From Phycicoccus sp. (GTDB taxonomy: Bacteria; Actinomycetota; Actinomycetes; Actinomycetales; Dermatophilaceae), in the NCBI GenBank assembly GCA_017993715.1, contig JAGOME010000015.1, positions 1 through 60,903 of the forward strand: DNA of 60,903 bases, read 5' to 3'. The notes under the pieces are model-generated. The model worked only from the letters and a program-made list of their open reading frames with translations. It was not told where the DNA came from and did no database searches. A program made the position numbers and the translations under genes. Shown piece by piece: positions 42,688 to 56,123 of this stretch (positions are counted from its first letter, which is position 1; every line of letters begins with the position of its first letter).

Positions 42688-43833
42688 ATGTCCGACGGAA
42701 CACAGGACCGAGTGCGGGCGCGAGATCTGGGGGTTCCCTTCGACGGCACCCCGGGACCGCACAACGCCATCACCGATGTCCCCGGCGTCGAGGTCGGGAT
42801 GGTCACCATCCTCGACCCGGACGAGGCGACCCGAAAGGCCTGCACCGGTGTCACCGCCATCCTGCCGCGGGGACGCGATGGTGTCGGCGACCCGTGCGCG
42901 GCCGGGATTTACTCCCTCAACGGCAACGGTGAGATGACCGGGCGTTCGTGGATCGAGGAGTCGGGAGCGCTCGCGCTGCCGATCGCCATCACGAACTCGC
43001 ATGCCGTCGGCGCGGTGCACACCGGCGTCGATCAGTGGGTGGCCAAGGTGCACCCCGAGGTCGGAGTGCAGTGGATGCTGCCGACGGTCGCCGAGACCTG
43101 GGATGGCTACCTCAACGACATCAATGGGGGGCACGTCCGCCCCGAGCACGCGCACCAGGCGCTCGACGGGGCCACCAGCGGTCCGGTCCAGGAGGGCTGC
43201 GTCGGCGGCGGGACCGGCATGAACTGCTACGGCTTCAAGGGCGGCACCGGCACCGCGTCCCGCGTCGTCAGCCATGGGGGCACCGACTACACCGTCGGCG
43301 TGCTCATGCAGGCCAACTTCGGGGTGCGCAAGGAGCTGACTCTCCACGGCGTCAAGCTCGGCGCGCAGTCCGCCGCTCCCCAGCCGATGACGACGACGAG
43401 CTGGTTCGCCGACGAGATGGCGGCCGCGGGTGTCCGCCGCGGGGCCGGCAGCGTCATCGTCATTGTGGGCACCGACGCTCCGCTGATCCCGACGCAGTGC
43501 GAGGCGCTGGCCCGCCGGGTCGCGCTGGGCCTGGCTCGCACCGGCACCCCCGGTGGCCACTTCTCCGGCGACATCTTCCTCGCCTTCTCCACGGGCAACT
43601 CGGGGACGCTGACCTCTCGCCTGCCCCGAGCCGAGGCCGGGCCGGAGGACTACGACACCATGCGGCTTATCCCCTGGGGATACATCGACGCGTTCTACGA
43701 GGCGGTCGTCCAGGCCACCGAAGAGGCCGTCATGAATGCCCTTGTCGCCGCGGTCGACACGGTGGGGCGCGATGGCCACGCCAGTTACGCCCTCCCGCAT
43801 GACGAGATCCGGGCGGCATTCGGGACCGCCTGA
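42688..43833 (+). CDS. P1-family (S58) DmpA-like aminopeptidase
   Basis: A 381-residue Ntn-type peptidase. Family S58 enzymes (DmpA, BapA) self-cleave at a Gly-Ser bond to expose the nucleophilic serine, and remove N-terminal residues including D- and beta-amino acids. The cleavage region reads RRGAGSVIVIVGTDAPLIP with Gly254/Ser255 as the predicted scissile bond. VGGGTGMNCYGFKGGTGTAS and AITNSHAVGAVHTG are the other conserved blocks. ATG 42688 follows a purine-rich AGAG. It is divergent from the permease, across the palindromic operator. Confidence 0.9.
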   Translation: MSDGTQDRVRARDLGVPFDGTPGPHNAITDVPGVEVGMVTILDPDEATRKACTGVTAILPRGRDGVGDPCAAGIYSLNGNGEMTGRSWIEESGALALPIAITNSHAVGAVHTGVDQWVAKVHPEVGVQWMLPTVAETWDGYLNDINGGHVRPEHAHQALDGATSGPVQEGCVGGGTGMNCYGFKGGTGTASRVVSHGGTDYTVGVLMQANFGVRKELTLHGVKLGAQSAAPQPMTTTSWFADEMAAAGVRRGAGSVIVIVGTDAPLIPTQCEALARRVALGLARTGTPGGHFSGDIFLAFSTGNSGTLTSRLPRAEAGPEDYDTMRLIPWGYIDAFYEAVVQATEEAVMNALVAAVDTVGRDGHASYALPHDEIRAAFGTA

Positions 43834-43853
43834 GATCCTGCACGCCCGATGTC

Positions 43854-43889
43854 GGAATGCCGTCCGCTCACGTGAGCGGGCGGCATTCC
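43854..43889 (+). terminator. Inverted pair of GAATGCCG forming a hairpin after the peptidase gene
   Basis: GGAATGCCG (43854-43862) and CCGCTCAC (43864-43871) pair with GTGAGCGG (43872-43879) and CGGCATTCC (43881-43889), with a single T-G step. Both arms contain the full motif. Confidence 0.78.
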
Positions 43890-43902
43890 CATCGAGATGC
43901 CG

Positions 43903-43940
43903 CGACACGCGGACGATTCATCGGAAACGTCCGCGTGTCG
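43903..43940. repeat. 13-bp perfect stem-loop upstream of the rplJ promoter
   Basis: CGACACGCGGACG (43903-43915) pairs with CGTCCGCGTGTCG (43928-43940) around a 12-base loop, with outer GAGATG/CATCTC able to extend it. It may be a second terminator or a protein-binding site before the rplJ promoter. Confidence 0.6.
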
Positions 43941-43971
43941 GGTCATCTCGTCGGGGTGGACGACGGGCGAT

Positions 43972-44000
43972 TTGGGTGGGTGGTCCCCGTCCCGTAGGCT
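43972..44000 (+). promoter_or_regulatory. Promoter candidate for rplJ-rplL
   Basis: TTGGGT (43972-43977), 17-bp spacer, TAGGCT (43995-44000). The expected start near 44007 is directly upstream of the conserved L10 leader. Confidence 0.55.
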
Positions 44001-44009
44001 GGAGTACGA

Positions 44010-44081
44010 CCGAAGACCGCTGTGATGCCGGGGCAACCGCCCCGACCGAAGGTCCCGCCACAAACGGGTGTCCAGCGCAGG
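44010..44081 (+). ncRNA. Ribosomal protein L10 leader
   Basis: The segment from CCGAAGACCGCTG (44010) through ACCGAAGGTCCCGCC to CCAGCGCAGG (44072-44081) matches the actinobacterial L10 leader, in which L10-(L12)4 binds its own mRNA to repress rplJL. The distal CGCTG/CCAGCG ends pair to close the structure. Confidence 0.8.
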
Positions 44082-44136
44082 CCACGTTTTCGCCCGGCAG
44101 GGTGTCACGTCGACAGACATTGACCAGTGCCGTGCC

Positions 44137-44168
44137 GAGCCCCGTGCGCCTCGCGCCGGGGCTCTTTT
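44137..44168 (+). terminator. Attenuator-like hairpin with U-tract in the rplJ leader
   Basis: GAGCCCC (44137-44143) pairs with GGGGCTC (44158-44164), followed at once by TTTT. It lies 46 bases before rplJ, downstream of the L10-binding structure, so it could work as a regulated terminator. Confidence 0.65.
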
Positions 44169-44214
44169 CGTGACAGGCCCTTCCCGGTGGTCCGAACCGA
44201 CGGAAGGAGGCCCG

Positions 44215-44832
44215 ATGTCGCGTTCCGAGAAGGCAGCTGCCGTTGCCGAGCTGACGGACAAGTTCCGCAGCAGCAATGCCGCGATCCTCACGGAGTACCG
44301 CGGACTGAAGGTGAAGCAACTCACCGATCTCCGCAACACCCTGCGTGGCACTGCGACCTACGCCGTGGTCAAGAACACGCTCACCGAGCTCGCCGCGAAG
44401 GAGGCCGGTGTCACGGCCTTCGACGGGCAGCTCGTTGGCCCGTCGGCCATCGCTTTCGTCGAGGGTGACCCCGTCGAGGCGGCCAAGGGCCTGCGTGACT
44501 TTGCCAAGGCAAACCCCCTCCTGGTGATCAAGGGCGGTGTCCTCGACGGCAAGCCGTTGACCGCCGCGGAGATCACCAAGCTCGCGGACCTCGAGTCCCG
44601 CGAGGTTCTTCTCGCCAAGCTGGCCGGCGCCATGAACGCCTCGCTCAGCAAGGCGGTCTACCTGTTCGCCGCTCCGCTCAGCAAGGCCGCTCGCACGGTC
44701 GACGCGCTGCGCGCCAAGGTCGAGTCCGAGGGTCCGGCAGTCGCCGCCCCGGCCGCGGCCGGCGAAGAGGCCCCTGCCGAGGCAGCCGCCGAGGCCACCG
44801 CAGACGTCGCCGAGGGTGGCGACGAGGCCTGA
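44215..44832 (+). CDS. rplJ: 50S ribosomal protein L10
   Basis: A 205-residue L10 that anchors L7/L12 dimers at the ribosomal stalk. N-terminal rRNA-binding domain: [34 protein letters not shown] and YAVVKNTL. The C-terminal helix that holds L12 is followed by an Ala/Glu-rich tail longer than in E. coli, common in actinobacteria. ATG 44215 follows AAGGAGG. Translation is probably controlled by the L10 leader upstream. Confidence 0.97.
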   Translation: MSRSEKAAAVAELTDKFRSSNAAILTEYRGLKVKQLTDLRNTLRGTATYAVVKNTLTELAAKEAGVTAFDGQLVGPSAIAFVEGDPVEAAKGLRDFAKANPLLVIKGGVLDGKPLTAAEITKLADLESREVLLAKLAGAMNASLSKAVYLFAAPLSKAARTVDALRAKVESEGPAVAAPAAAGEEAPAEAAAEATADVAEGGDEA

Positions 44833-44904
44833 TCCCGCACCGCGGGATCGTGCCGACCATCAATTAGCCACTCACGGCAGAACAGTTCAGAAAGGAAGCC
44901 AGAC

Positions 44905-45294
44905 ATGGCCAAGCTCAGCACCGACGAGCTCCTTGACGCCTTCAAGGAGATGACCCTCATCGAGCTCTCCGAGTTCGTCTCGCAGTTCGAGGAGACCTTC
45001 GGCGTCACCGCCGCCGCGCCCGTCGCCGTCGCCGCCGTTGGTGGCGCCGCCGGTGGCGACGCCGCCGAGGCCGCCGAGGAGCAGGACGAGTTCGACGTCG
45101 TCCTCGAGTCCGCCGGCGAGAAGAAGATCGCCGTCATCAAGGAGGTCCGCGCGCTGACCTCCCTCGGTCTCAAGGAGGCCAAGGACCTCGTGGACGCGGC
45201 CCCCAAGGCCGTCCTCGAGAAGGTCGACAAGGCTGCGGCCGAGAAGGCCAAGGAGCAGCTCGAGGGCGCCGGAGCCACCGTCACCCTCAAGTGA
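44905..45294 (+). CDS. rplL: 50S ribosomal protein L7/L12
   Basis: A 129-residue stalk protein that recruits translational GTPases. The N-terminal dimer/L10-binding domain is [20 protein letters not shown]. An Ala-rich hinge follows. The C-terminal domain has [20 protein letters not shown] and [15 protein letters not shown], with the conserved helix for factor contact. GAAAGGAAG precedes the ATG. Confidence 0.97.
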   Translation: MAKLSTDELLDAFKEMTLIELSEFVSQFEETFGVTAAAPVAVAAVGGAAGGDAAEAAEEQDEFDVVLESAGEKKIAVIKEVRALTSLGLKEAKDLVDAAPKAVLEKVDKAAAEKAKEQLEGAGATVTLK

Positions 45295-45342
45295 GTTCCG
45301 GCCCCGTCGGGCCGACTCCCGCCGCGTGACGCGGCATTCCGC

Positions 45343-45376
45343 GAACGGGCGGGGCGAGCAATCGCCCCGCCCGTTC
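45343..45376 (+). terminator. Terminator after rplL
   Basis: GAACGGGCGGGGCGA (45343-45357), loop GCAA, TCGCCCCGCCCGTTC (45362-45376): a perfect 15-bp stem. A GGCATTC motif sits just upstream of it (around 45333). The rest of the gap to ~45620 shows nothing else I can support. Confidence 0.85.
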
Positions 45377-45622
45377 CGCATTTCCGAACGCTCCAATTGC
45401 TTTGGGAGACAACCGAAATCCGTGAATGCCGCGTGCTCGCCTCCGCTGTCTAGCTGGGGGAGCGGGCGGGCTGGGGCGGCGAGTCGTCGGCCCGCGATAG
45501 CGACGCCGCGGCGCGCCGAAGCCAGCCGAGTCTTGACGCCGCCGCGCCGGGCCGTCATTGTTTACGCGTCTGATCCGCTCCGGTGGGTCGGCCTCAGCCC
45601 GTCGGCGTACGCTTGACCGGGC

Positions 45623-45651
45623 TTGTTGCGCGTGCCTTCATGGTGTACAGT
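45623..45651 (+). promoter_or_regulatory. rpoB promoter candidate
   Basis: TTGTTG (45623-45628), 17-bp spacer, TACAGT (45646-45651), about 120 bp before the rpoB start. A TTGACC at 45613-45618 has no good -10 partner. Confidence 0.55.
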
Positions 45652-45772
45652 TAGTCCTTGCGCTTCCTCTGCCCACCCCGCCTCGATGTCGAGTCGGGTC
45701 TCGCCACGCCCGGCGGCCTGGGACGAGGTGGCTGCCCACCTGAAGTCCGACAGGCCAGTGGAAGGACCATCC

Positions 45773-48700
45773 TTGGCTGCGCGCCCCGCGTCCCAGACCC
45801 AGACCACCTCACGGACGGCTTCAGGCCGTCTGTCATTCGCGAAGATTCGTGAGCCCTTGGAGGTCCCTGACCTCCTCGCTCTCCAGACGGAGAGTTTCGA
45901 CTGGCTGCTCGGCAATGAGCGCTGGCAAGAGCGCATTGCTGCCGCCCAGGCCGAGGGTCGCACCGACGTCCCCGACCGCTCAGGCCTCGAGGAGATCTTC
46001 GAAGAGATCTCCCCCATCGAGGACTTTGGGCAGTCGATGTCGCTGTCGTTCTCCAACCACCGGTTCGAGGATGTCAAGTACTCGATCGACGAGTGCAAGG
46101 AGCGCGACCAGACCTACTCGGCGCCCCTGTTCGTCACCGCTGAGTTCATGAACAACGTCACCGGCGAGATCAAGAGCCAGACGGTCTTCATGGGCGACTT
46201 CCCGCTCATGACCGAGCGCGGCACCTTCATCATCAACGGCACCGAGCGCGTCGTCGTCTCCCAGCTCGTGCGGAGCCCGGGTGTCTACTTCGAGTCCTCG
46301 CGGGACAAGACCTCGGACAGCGAGATCTACACCGCCAAGGTCATCCCGAGCCGGGGCGCCTGGCTGGAGTTCGAGATCGACAAGCGCGACATGGTCGGCG
46401 TCCGCGTCGACCGCAAGCGCAAGCAGTCGGTCACGGTGCTCCTCAAGGCCCTGGGCTGGACCAACGACCAGATCCTCGAGGAGTTCGGCGACTACGAGTC
46501 GATGCGACTCACGCTCGAGAAGGACAACATCGCCGACCAGGACGCTGCCCTGCTCGACATTTACCGCAAGCTGCGCCCGGGCGAGCCGCCGACGCGAGAG
46601 GCCGCGCAGACGCTGCTCGACAACCTCTACTTCAACGGCAAGCGCTATGACCTGGCCAAGGTCGGTCGCTACAAGATCAACAAGAAGCTCGGCATCGAGA
46701 CGCCGCCGTCGACCTCGACGCTGACCATTGATGACGTCGTCGCCACGATCCGCTACATCGTCGCCCTGCACAACGGCGACGAGACCCTCCCGGGTCGCCG
46801 CCGCGGTGAGGACGTCGACATCCGGGTCGAGACCGACGACATCGACCACTTCGGTAACCGTCGCCTCCGCAACGTCGGCGAGCTCATCCAGAACCAGGTC
46901 CGCACGGGTCTGTCCCGGATGGAGCGCGTCGTGCGCGAGCGGATGACGACTCAGGACGTCGAGGCGATCACGCCTCAGACCCTGATCAACATCCGCCCGG
47001 TCGTGGCCTCCATCAAGGAGTTCTTCGGCACCAGCCAGCTCTCCCAGTTCATGGACCAGAACAACCCGCTGGCCGGTCTGACGCACAAGCGTCGGCTCTC
47101 GGCCCTGGGCCCGGGTGGTCTCTCGCGAGACCGCGCAGGCATGGAGGTCCGTGACGTTCACCCGTCGCACTACGGCCGCATGTGTCCGATCGAGACGCCG
47201 GAAGGCCCCAACATCGGCCTCATCGGCTCGCTCGCGTCGTACGGACGGATCAACCCGTTCGGCTTCATCGAGACGCCCTACCGCAAGGTCGAGAAGGGCC
47301 GCCTCACCGACGACGTGCACTACCTGTCGGCGGACGAGGAGGACCTGCACGTCATCGCCCAGGCCAACGCCACGTTGACCGAGGACGGCAGCCGGTTCGC
47401 CCACGAGCGCGTGCTCGTGCGTGTGAAGGGCGGCGAGGTCGAGTACGTGCCGGCCGAGGACGTCGACTACATCGACGTCTCCGCGCGCCAGATGGTGTCC
47501 GCAGCGACCGCGCTCATCCCGTTCCTCGAGCACGACGATGCCAACCGGGCCCTCATGGGCTCGAACATGCAGCGTCAGGCTGTCCCGCTGGTCAAGGCCG
47601 AGGCGCCGCTCGTCGGCACCGGCATGGAGTACCGCGCCGCGGTCGACTCCGGTGACGTCGTCATCGCCGACAAGGCCGGTGTCGTCACCGAGGTCAGCGC
47701 CGACCTGGTCACCGTCGCCGGCGATGACGGGACGCAGCGCACCTACCGGATCAACAAGTTCACCCGGTCCAACCAGGGCAACTCCTACAACCAGCGCGTC
47801 GTCGTCTCCGAAGGCGACCGGCTTGAGGTCGGCGGACTCATCGCCGACGGGCCGGCCACCGATGGTGGCGAGATGGCGCTGGGGCGCAACCTGCTCGTGG
47901 CATTCATGCCGTGGGAGGGCCACAACTACGAGGACGCGATCATCCTCAGCCAGCGCCTGGTGCAGGACGACGTCCTCTCCTCGATTCACATCGAGGAGCA
48001 CGAGGTCGACGCCCGCGACACCAAGCTGGGCCCCGAGGAGATCACCCGGGACATCCCCAACGTCTCCGAAGAGGTCCTGGCCGACCTCGACGAGCGCGGG
48101 ATCATCCGGATCGGTGCCGAGGTCCGCGACGGCGACCTGCTCGTCGGCAAGGTCACGCCCAAGGGTGAGACCGAGCTGACCCCGGAGGAGCGCCTCCTGC
48201 GCGCCATCTTCGGCGAGAAGGCCCGCGAGGTCCGCGACACCTCCCTCAAGGTGCCTCACGGCGAGACCGGCACGGTCATCGGCGTCAAGGTGTTCGACAA
48301 GGACGAAGGCGACGAGCTCGCCCCCGGTGTCAACCAACTCGTCCGGGTCTACGTCGCCAACAAGCGCAAGATCACCGATGGTGACAAGCTCGCTGGCCGG
48401 CACGGCAACAAGGGCGTCATCTCCAAGATCCTCCCGGTCGAGGACATGCCGTTCCTTGAGGACGGCACGCCCGTCGACGTCGTGCTCAACCCCCTGGGTG
48501 TGCCCGGTCGAATGAACGTCGGGCAGATCCTCGAGCTCCACCTCGGCTGGGCCGCCAGTCGCGGCTGGGAGGTCGTGGGCAACCCCGAGTGGGCCAGCCA
48601 GCTCGCCGAGGACCAGCGCGACATCGAGCCGGGTACCCGGGTCGCGTCGCCGGTCTTCGACGGTGCTCGCGAGGACGAGATCATCGGGCTGCTCGACAGC

Positions 48701-49258
48701 ACCCGTCCGACCCGCGACGGGCAGCGCCTCGTCGACGGTTCGGGCAAGGCCCGGCTCTTCGACGGTCGCTCCGGCGAGCCGTTCCCGGAGCCGGTGTCGG
48801 TCGGCTACATGTACATCCTCAAGCTGCACCACCTCGTGGACGACAAGATCCACGCGCGCAGCACCGGTCCCTACTCGATGATCACCCAGCAGCCGCTCGG
48901 CGGTAAGGCCCAGTTCGGTGGCCAGCGCTTCGGTGAGATGGAGGTCTGGGCCCTCGAGGCGTACGGCGCGGCATTCGCGCTCCAGGAGCTCCTGACGATC
49001 AAGTCCGACGACGTCAACGGTCGCGTCAAGGTCTACGAAGCCATCGTCAAGGGCGACAACATCCCCGAGCCCGGCATCCCCGAGTCCTTCAAGGTGCTCA
49101 TCAAGGAGATGCAGTCGCTCTGCCTCAACGTCGAGGTCCTGTCCAGCGATGGCCAGACGATCGAGATGCACGAGGCCGAGGACGACGTGTTCCGCGCCGC
49201 CGAGGAGCTCGGCATCGACCTGTCCCGGCGGGAGCCGAGCAGCGTCGAAGAGGTCTGA
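45773..49258 (+). CDS. rpoB: DNA-directed RNA polymerase subunit beta
   Basis: The 1161-residue beta subunit. The conserved start [20 protein letters not shown] lies ~20 residues in. The rifampicin region has [20 protein letters not shown] and [20 protein letters not shown], with sensitive-type residues (the Asp-Gln, His and Ser positions intact). Catalytic-side blocks include [11 protein letters not shown] and the C-terminal clamp contact [22 protein letters not shown] 45773 was chosen because AAGGA lies six bases before it and the family length fits; upstream in-frame codons have no conservation. rpoC follows after 120 bp. Confidence 0.97.
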   Translation: MAARPASQTQTTSRTASGRLSFAKIREPLEVPDLLALQTESFDWLLGNERWQERIAAAQAEGRTDVPDRSGLEEIFEEISPIEDFGQSMSLSFSNHRFEDVKYSIDECKERDQTYSAPLFVTAEFMNNVTGEIKSQTVFMGDFPLMTERGTFIINGTERVVVSQLVRSPGVYFESSRDKTSDSEIYTAKVIPSRGAWLEFEIDKRDMVGVRVDRKRKQSVTVLLKALGWTNDQILEEFGDYESMRLTLEKDNIADQDAALLDIYRKLRPGEPPTREAAQTLLDNLYFNGKRYDLAKVGRYKINKKLGIETPPSTSTLTIDDVVATIRYIVALHNGDETLPGRRRGEDVDIRVETDDIDHFGNRRLRNVGELIQNQVRTGLSRMERVVRERMTTQDVEAITPQTLINIRPVVASIKEFFGTSQLSQFMDQNNPLAGLTHKRRLSALGPGGLSRDRAGMEVRDVHPSHYGRMCPIETPEGPNIGLIGSLASYGRINPFGFIETPYRKVEKGRLTDDVHYLSADEEDLHVIAQANATLTEDGSRFAHERVLVRVKGGEVEYVPAEDVDYIDVSARQMVSAATALIPFLEHDDANRALMGSNMQRQAVPLVKAEAPLVGTGMEYRAAVDSGDVVIADKAGVVTEVSADLVTVAGDDGTQRTYRINKFTRSNQGNSYNQRVVVSEGDRLEVGGLIADGPATDGGEMALGRNLLVAFMPWEGHNYEDAIILSQRLVQDDVLSSIHIEEHEVDARDTKLGPEEITRDIPNVSEEVLADLDERGIIRIGAEVRDGDLLVGKVTPKGETELTPEERLLRAIFGEKAREVRDTSLKVPHGETGTVIGVKVFDKDEGDELAPGVNQLVRVYVANKRKITDGDKLAGRHGNKGVISKILPVEDMPFLEDGTPVDVVLNPLGVPGRMNVGQILELHLGWAASRGWEVVGNPEWASQLAEDQRDIEPGTRVASPVFDGAREDEIIGLLDSTRPTRDGQRLVDGSGKARLFDGRSGEPFPEPVSVGYMYILKLHHLVDDKIHARSTGPYSMITQQPLGGKAQFGGQRFGEMEVWALEAYGAAFALQELLTIKSDDVNGRVKVYEAIVKGDNIPEPGIPESFKVLIKEMQSLCLNVEVLSSDGQTIEMHEAEDDVFRAAEELGIDLSRREPSSVEEV

Positions 49259-49260
49259 CG

Positions 49261-49302
49261 CACGGGGGGCTCCGCCCCCCGTGCCCCCCCGAAAGCGGGG
49301 GG
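49261..49302 (+). terminator. Two G/C hairpins between rpoB and rpoC
   Basis: CACGGGGGGC (49261-49270), TCC, GCCCCCCGTG (49274-49283) is followed at once by CCCCCC...GAAAGC...GGGGGG (to 49302). Such structure inside the rpoBC transcription unit would be expected to modulate rpoC readthrough or mRNA stability rather than fully terminate. Confidence 0.65.
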
Positions 49303-49378
49303 CCGGGAGCGGGCCCAGTCCGAGCTACGACAACCCACACCTCAGACCTGATTGACGAAGAAGGAAAGAAGGAACCAC

Positions 49379-53269
<3,891 letters not shown>

Positions 53270-53290
53270 TTCGTCGCTGACGGCATTCGT

Positions 53291-53327
53291 CGAACGGCCC
53301 CGGTCCCTCGCGGACCGGGGCCGTTCG
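53291..53327 (+). terminator. rpoBC terminator
   Basis: CGAACGGCCCCGGTCC (53291-53306), loop CTCGC, GGACCGGGGCCGTTCG (53312-53327): a perfect 16-bp stem 21 bases after rpoC. It is flanked on both sides by the GGCATTC motif. Confidence 0.9.
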
Positions 53328-53344
53328 GCATTCCCGGAATGCCG
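53326..53344. repeat. Back-to-back inverted CGGCATTC pair
   Basis: CGGCATTC (53326-53333), CCG, GAATGCCG (53337-53344), a perfect inverted pair of the recurring motif overlapping the last two bases of the rpoBC terminator. Confidence 0.85.
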
Positions 53345-53390
53345 CTTCGCCACGGATAGCCATTTGGGTCGCCACGGCTGACCCAGGACA

Positions 53391-55061
53391 ATGGGGCACG
53401 TGAGCGCGACGATCCAGGCGGCAGGGCTGGCTGCCGGCCATGGCGCCAAAGAGCTGTTCTCCGGGCTCGACCTCGTCGTCGCGGCAGGGGACGTGGTCGG
53501 CTTGGTCGGTCCCAACGGATCCGGCAAGTCAACGCTGCTGCGCATCCTCGCCGGTGAACTCGTCGCGAGTCAGGGAGCAGTGCGGGTCACGCCGGCAGGT
53601 GCACGCATCGGGTACCTGGCTCAGGAGATCACGCCCTTGCCAGGCGAGAGCGTGCGGGCGCTGGTGGGTCGCCGCACGGGTGTCGCGGCGGCCACGACGG
53701 ACTTCGAGGCGGCCGCACATGCCCTCGGCGACAGCGCCGACGACGACGCTGCCGCCCGATACAGTCACGCCTTGGACACCTGGCTCGCCCTCGGCGGCGA
53801 CGACCTTGACGAACGCCTCGAGGCCTTGGTGCGCCGCATCGGCCTCGGGGTCGACCTCGATCAGGAGGTGGCCACCCTGTCGGGGGGGCAGCGGGCCCGA
53901 GTGGGCCTCGCGGCGCTGCTGCTCTCGCGCTATGACGCCTATCTGCTCGACGAGCCCACGAACGACTTGGATGCCGACGGCCTCGATCTGCTCGAGGACT
54001 TCGTCGCCGGCTTGTCCAGTCCCGTGGTCCTGGTCAGTCACGACCGGGAGTTCCTCACGCGGACGGTGTCCCAGGTCGTCGAGATCGACCGCAGCCTGCA
54101 GCGGATCGTCACGTACGGCGGCGGCTATGACGCCTACCTCGATGAGCGTTCGGCCACACGTCGGCATGCCCGCGAGGCCTATGACGCGTATGCCGCCCGC
54201 CGTGAGGAGCTCAAGGACCGGGCCCGGACCCAGCGGGCGTGGCTGGACAAGGCGGCGCGCCAGTCGGTCCGCAATGCGCGCGCGGGCAAGGGCGGTGAGC
54301 GGGACAAGTTCATCCGTCACCACAGCAAGGCCACGAGTGAGAAGCAGGCCGCCAAGGCGCGCCAGTCCGAACGACTTCTCGAACGACTGGACGTCGTGGA
54401 GGAGCCACGCAAGGAGTGGCGCCTGCAGTTTGCCATTGCCGATGCCGCGCGTTCAGGCGATGTCGTCGCCACTGCTCGTGCGGCAACGGTGCAGCGCAAC
54501 GGTTTCCGGCTGGGGCCGATCGATCTGCAGTTGGACCGACTCGACCGGGTCGCGATCACCGGCCCCAACGGAGCGGGCAAGTCCACGCTGTTGCGCCTCC
54601 TGCTCGGGCAGCTCCCGCCGACCTCGGGCGCCAGCTCCCTCGGCTCGGGCGTCCTGCTTGGTGAAGTCGACCAGGCTAGGGCGGCGCTCGACGGCATGAC
54701 ACCGTTGGGGGACGCCTTCGCCGCGCAGGTGCCCGACTGGCCCACCGCCGACGTGCGCACCCTGCTGGCCAAGTTTGGTCTCGTGGGGGACCACGTCTCC
54801 CGACCGGTCTCCTCGCTCTCGCCGGGGGAGCGGACTCGGGCGGCTCTGGCGCTGCTGCAAGCCAACGGAGTCAACCTCCTCGTCCTGGACGAGCCGACCA
54901 ACCACCTCGACCTCCCGGCGATCGAACAGCTGGAGGAGGCCTTGGAGTCGTTCGACGGCACCGTTCTGCTCGTCACCCACGACCGCCGGATGCTCGAGAC
55001 GGTGCGGCTGACCCGCCGCTGGCACGTCGAGGACGGCGTCGTCACCGAGGTCGACCGATGA
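53391..55061 (+). CDS. ABC-F family ATPase
   Basis: A 556-residue cytosolic protein with two ATP-binding cassettes and no membrane segments. First cassette: Walker A GPNGSGKST, signature LSGGQRARV, Walker B YLLDEPTNDLD. Second: GPNGAGKST, LSPGERTRA, LLVLDEPTNHLD, with a charged linker helix between (KDRARTQRAWLDKAARQS). ABC-F proteins act on ribosomes, for translation regulation or antibiotic protection; which role applies here cannot be read from sequence. It is placed between rpoC and rpsL. ATG 53391 is used; GTG 53400 is possible. The GNAT gene overlaps its stop. Confidence 0.92.
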   Translation: MGHVSATIQAAGLAAGHGAKELFSGLDLVVAAGDVVGLVGPNGSGKSTLLRILAGELVASQGAVRVTPAGARIGYLAQEITPLPGESVRALVGRRTGVAAATTDFEAAAHALGDSADDDAAARYSHALDTWLALGGDDLDERLEALVRRIGLGVDLDQEVATLSGGQRARVGLAALLLSRYDAYLLDEPTNDLDADGLDLLEDFVAGLSSPVVLVSHDREFLTRTVSQVVEIDRSLQRIVTYGGGYDAYLDERSATRRHAREAYDAYAARREELKDRARTQRAWLDKAARQSVRNARAGKGGERDKFIRHHSKATSEKQAAKARQSERLLERLDVVEEPRKEWRLQFAIADAARSGDVVATARAATVQRNGFRLGPIDLQLDRLDRVAITGPNGAGKSTLLRLLLGQLPPTSGASSLGSGVLLGEVDQARAALDGMTPLGDAFAAQVPDWPTADVRTLLAKFGLVGDHVSRPVSSLSPGERTRAALALLQANGVNLLVLDEPTNHLDLPAIEQLEEALESFDGTVLLVTHDRRMLETVRLTRRWHVEDGVVTEVDR

Positions 55062-55612
55062 TGCCGGGCGGTGTGGCATTCCGGATGAGCGAGGTGACGA
55101 TCCGTCCGGAACAGCCCGAGGACGCCGGCGCGGTGCACCGGGTGCTCGACGCGGCGTTCGGGACGGCGCAGGGCTCCTCCGGGTCGGCCGAGAGCGTGCT
55201 GCATGGCCACCTCCAGGCCGCCGGTGACGTGCTGCCGACACTCACTTTTGTCGCGGAGTTGCGCGGCGAGGTCGTCGGGCAGGTCACGTGCAGCCAGGGT
55301 CGGCTGGGCGAGCGGCCGGCGGTCGGCCTAGGCCCCATCGCCGTCGCGCCCCGGGTGCAGCGGCAGGGGATCGGAGCTGCGCTCATGTCGGCCGTCATCA
55401 CGACAGCGGACCAGGCCGGTGAGCCGGTTATCGTCCTGCTCGGCGACCCCGAGTACTACGGCTTCTTCGGTTTCGTCCCGGCTGCCAGCCTGGGGATTAC
55501 GGCGGTCGGCCCGTGGAACCGCCCCGAGTTCATGGCCAGGCCGCTGCATGCCTGGCGGCCGGAGCTGTCCGGACCGTTCCGGTATGCCGCGGCATTCGAC
55601 CGGTTCGCCTGA
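55058..55612 (+). CDS. GNAT-family N-acetyltransferase
   Basis: A 184-residue acetyltransferase. The acetyl-CoA pyrophosphate loop is IAVAPRVQRQGIGAALM, followed by VIVLLGDPEYYGFFGF, the beta4-alpha4 region of the YhbS-like GNAT subgroup. The substrate is unknown. ATG 55058 overlaps the ABC-F stop (ATGA), so the pair is co-translated; ATG 55085 is an alternative start. Confidence 0.87.
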   Translation: MMPGGVAFRMSEVTIRPEQPEDAGAVHRVLDAAFGTAQGSSGSAESVLHGHLQAAGDVLPTLTFVAELRGEVVGQVTCSQGRLGERPAVGLGPIAVAPRVQRQGIGAALMSAVITTADQAGEPVIVLLGDPEYYGFFGFVPAASLGITAVGPWNRPEFMARPLHAWRPELSGPFRYAAAFDRFA

Positions 55613-55676
55613 GTCCGCCGACATCGCCTCGCCACTCCGGCTGCCGCATCAGCCTCCCCACCCCGGCGCGTCGGCA

Positions 55677-55753
55677 AACGAGTCGTTTCGATACGCGTTT
55701 CAGCGGTCGGCCCGCTTGGGTCGCGGGCCAACGAATCGTCTCGATACGAGTTC
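55677..55753. repeat. Two imperfect 24-bp repeats in the gap before rpsL
   Basis: Positions 55677-55700 and 55730-55753 share the core TCGATACG with four mismatches over 24 bases and a 53-bp period. They resemble the TCGATACG-containing intergenic repeats seen in many actinobacterial genomes. Nearby, GGAGGCTCACG also occurs twice. No gene is supported in 55613-55845. Confidence 0.55.
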
Positions 55754-55845
55754 TGGCGGAGGCTCACGACGAGCCCTCAGGAGGCTCACGCGCAGTCTCT
55801 CGGGGAGGGCGCGAGGCGCGGGCACCCGGCTGCATGCCGCACGAT

Positions 55846-55875
55846 TTGGCCGCTGTCAAGGGGTGCCGGTAGTCT
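55846..55875 (+). promoter_or_regulatory. rpsL promoter candidate
   Basis: TTGGCC (55846-55851), 18-bp spacer, TAGTCT (55870-55875). It gives an untranslated leader of about 240 bases before rpsL, with no other structure I can assign. Confidence 0.5.
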
Positions 55876-56123
55876 GGAGCACTGTGTCTGGCTAGGTCCG
55901 GGCACATCCGGGTCACGGACGTCGGTTCTCGATGTTGGTGACGCGCCCCACCTTCCGCCGGGCGCTCCATGACATACCTCCCGTCACCGCTGTGATGGGT
56001 CAGGCATGGGGAAAGCAGGGGGGAGCACCCGAGGCGACACACCCGAACGCGGGGGTCGTGGTCGCGGGTATGACAAGGAGCTACCGCAGCCGCGGTGGCA
56101 CGAGCAGAAGCAAAGGAACCAGG

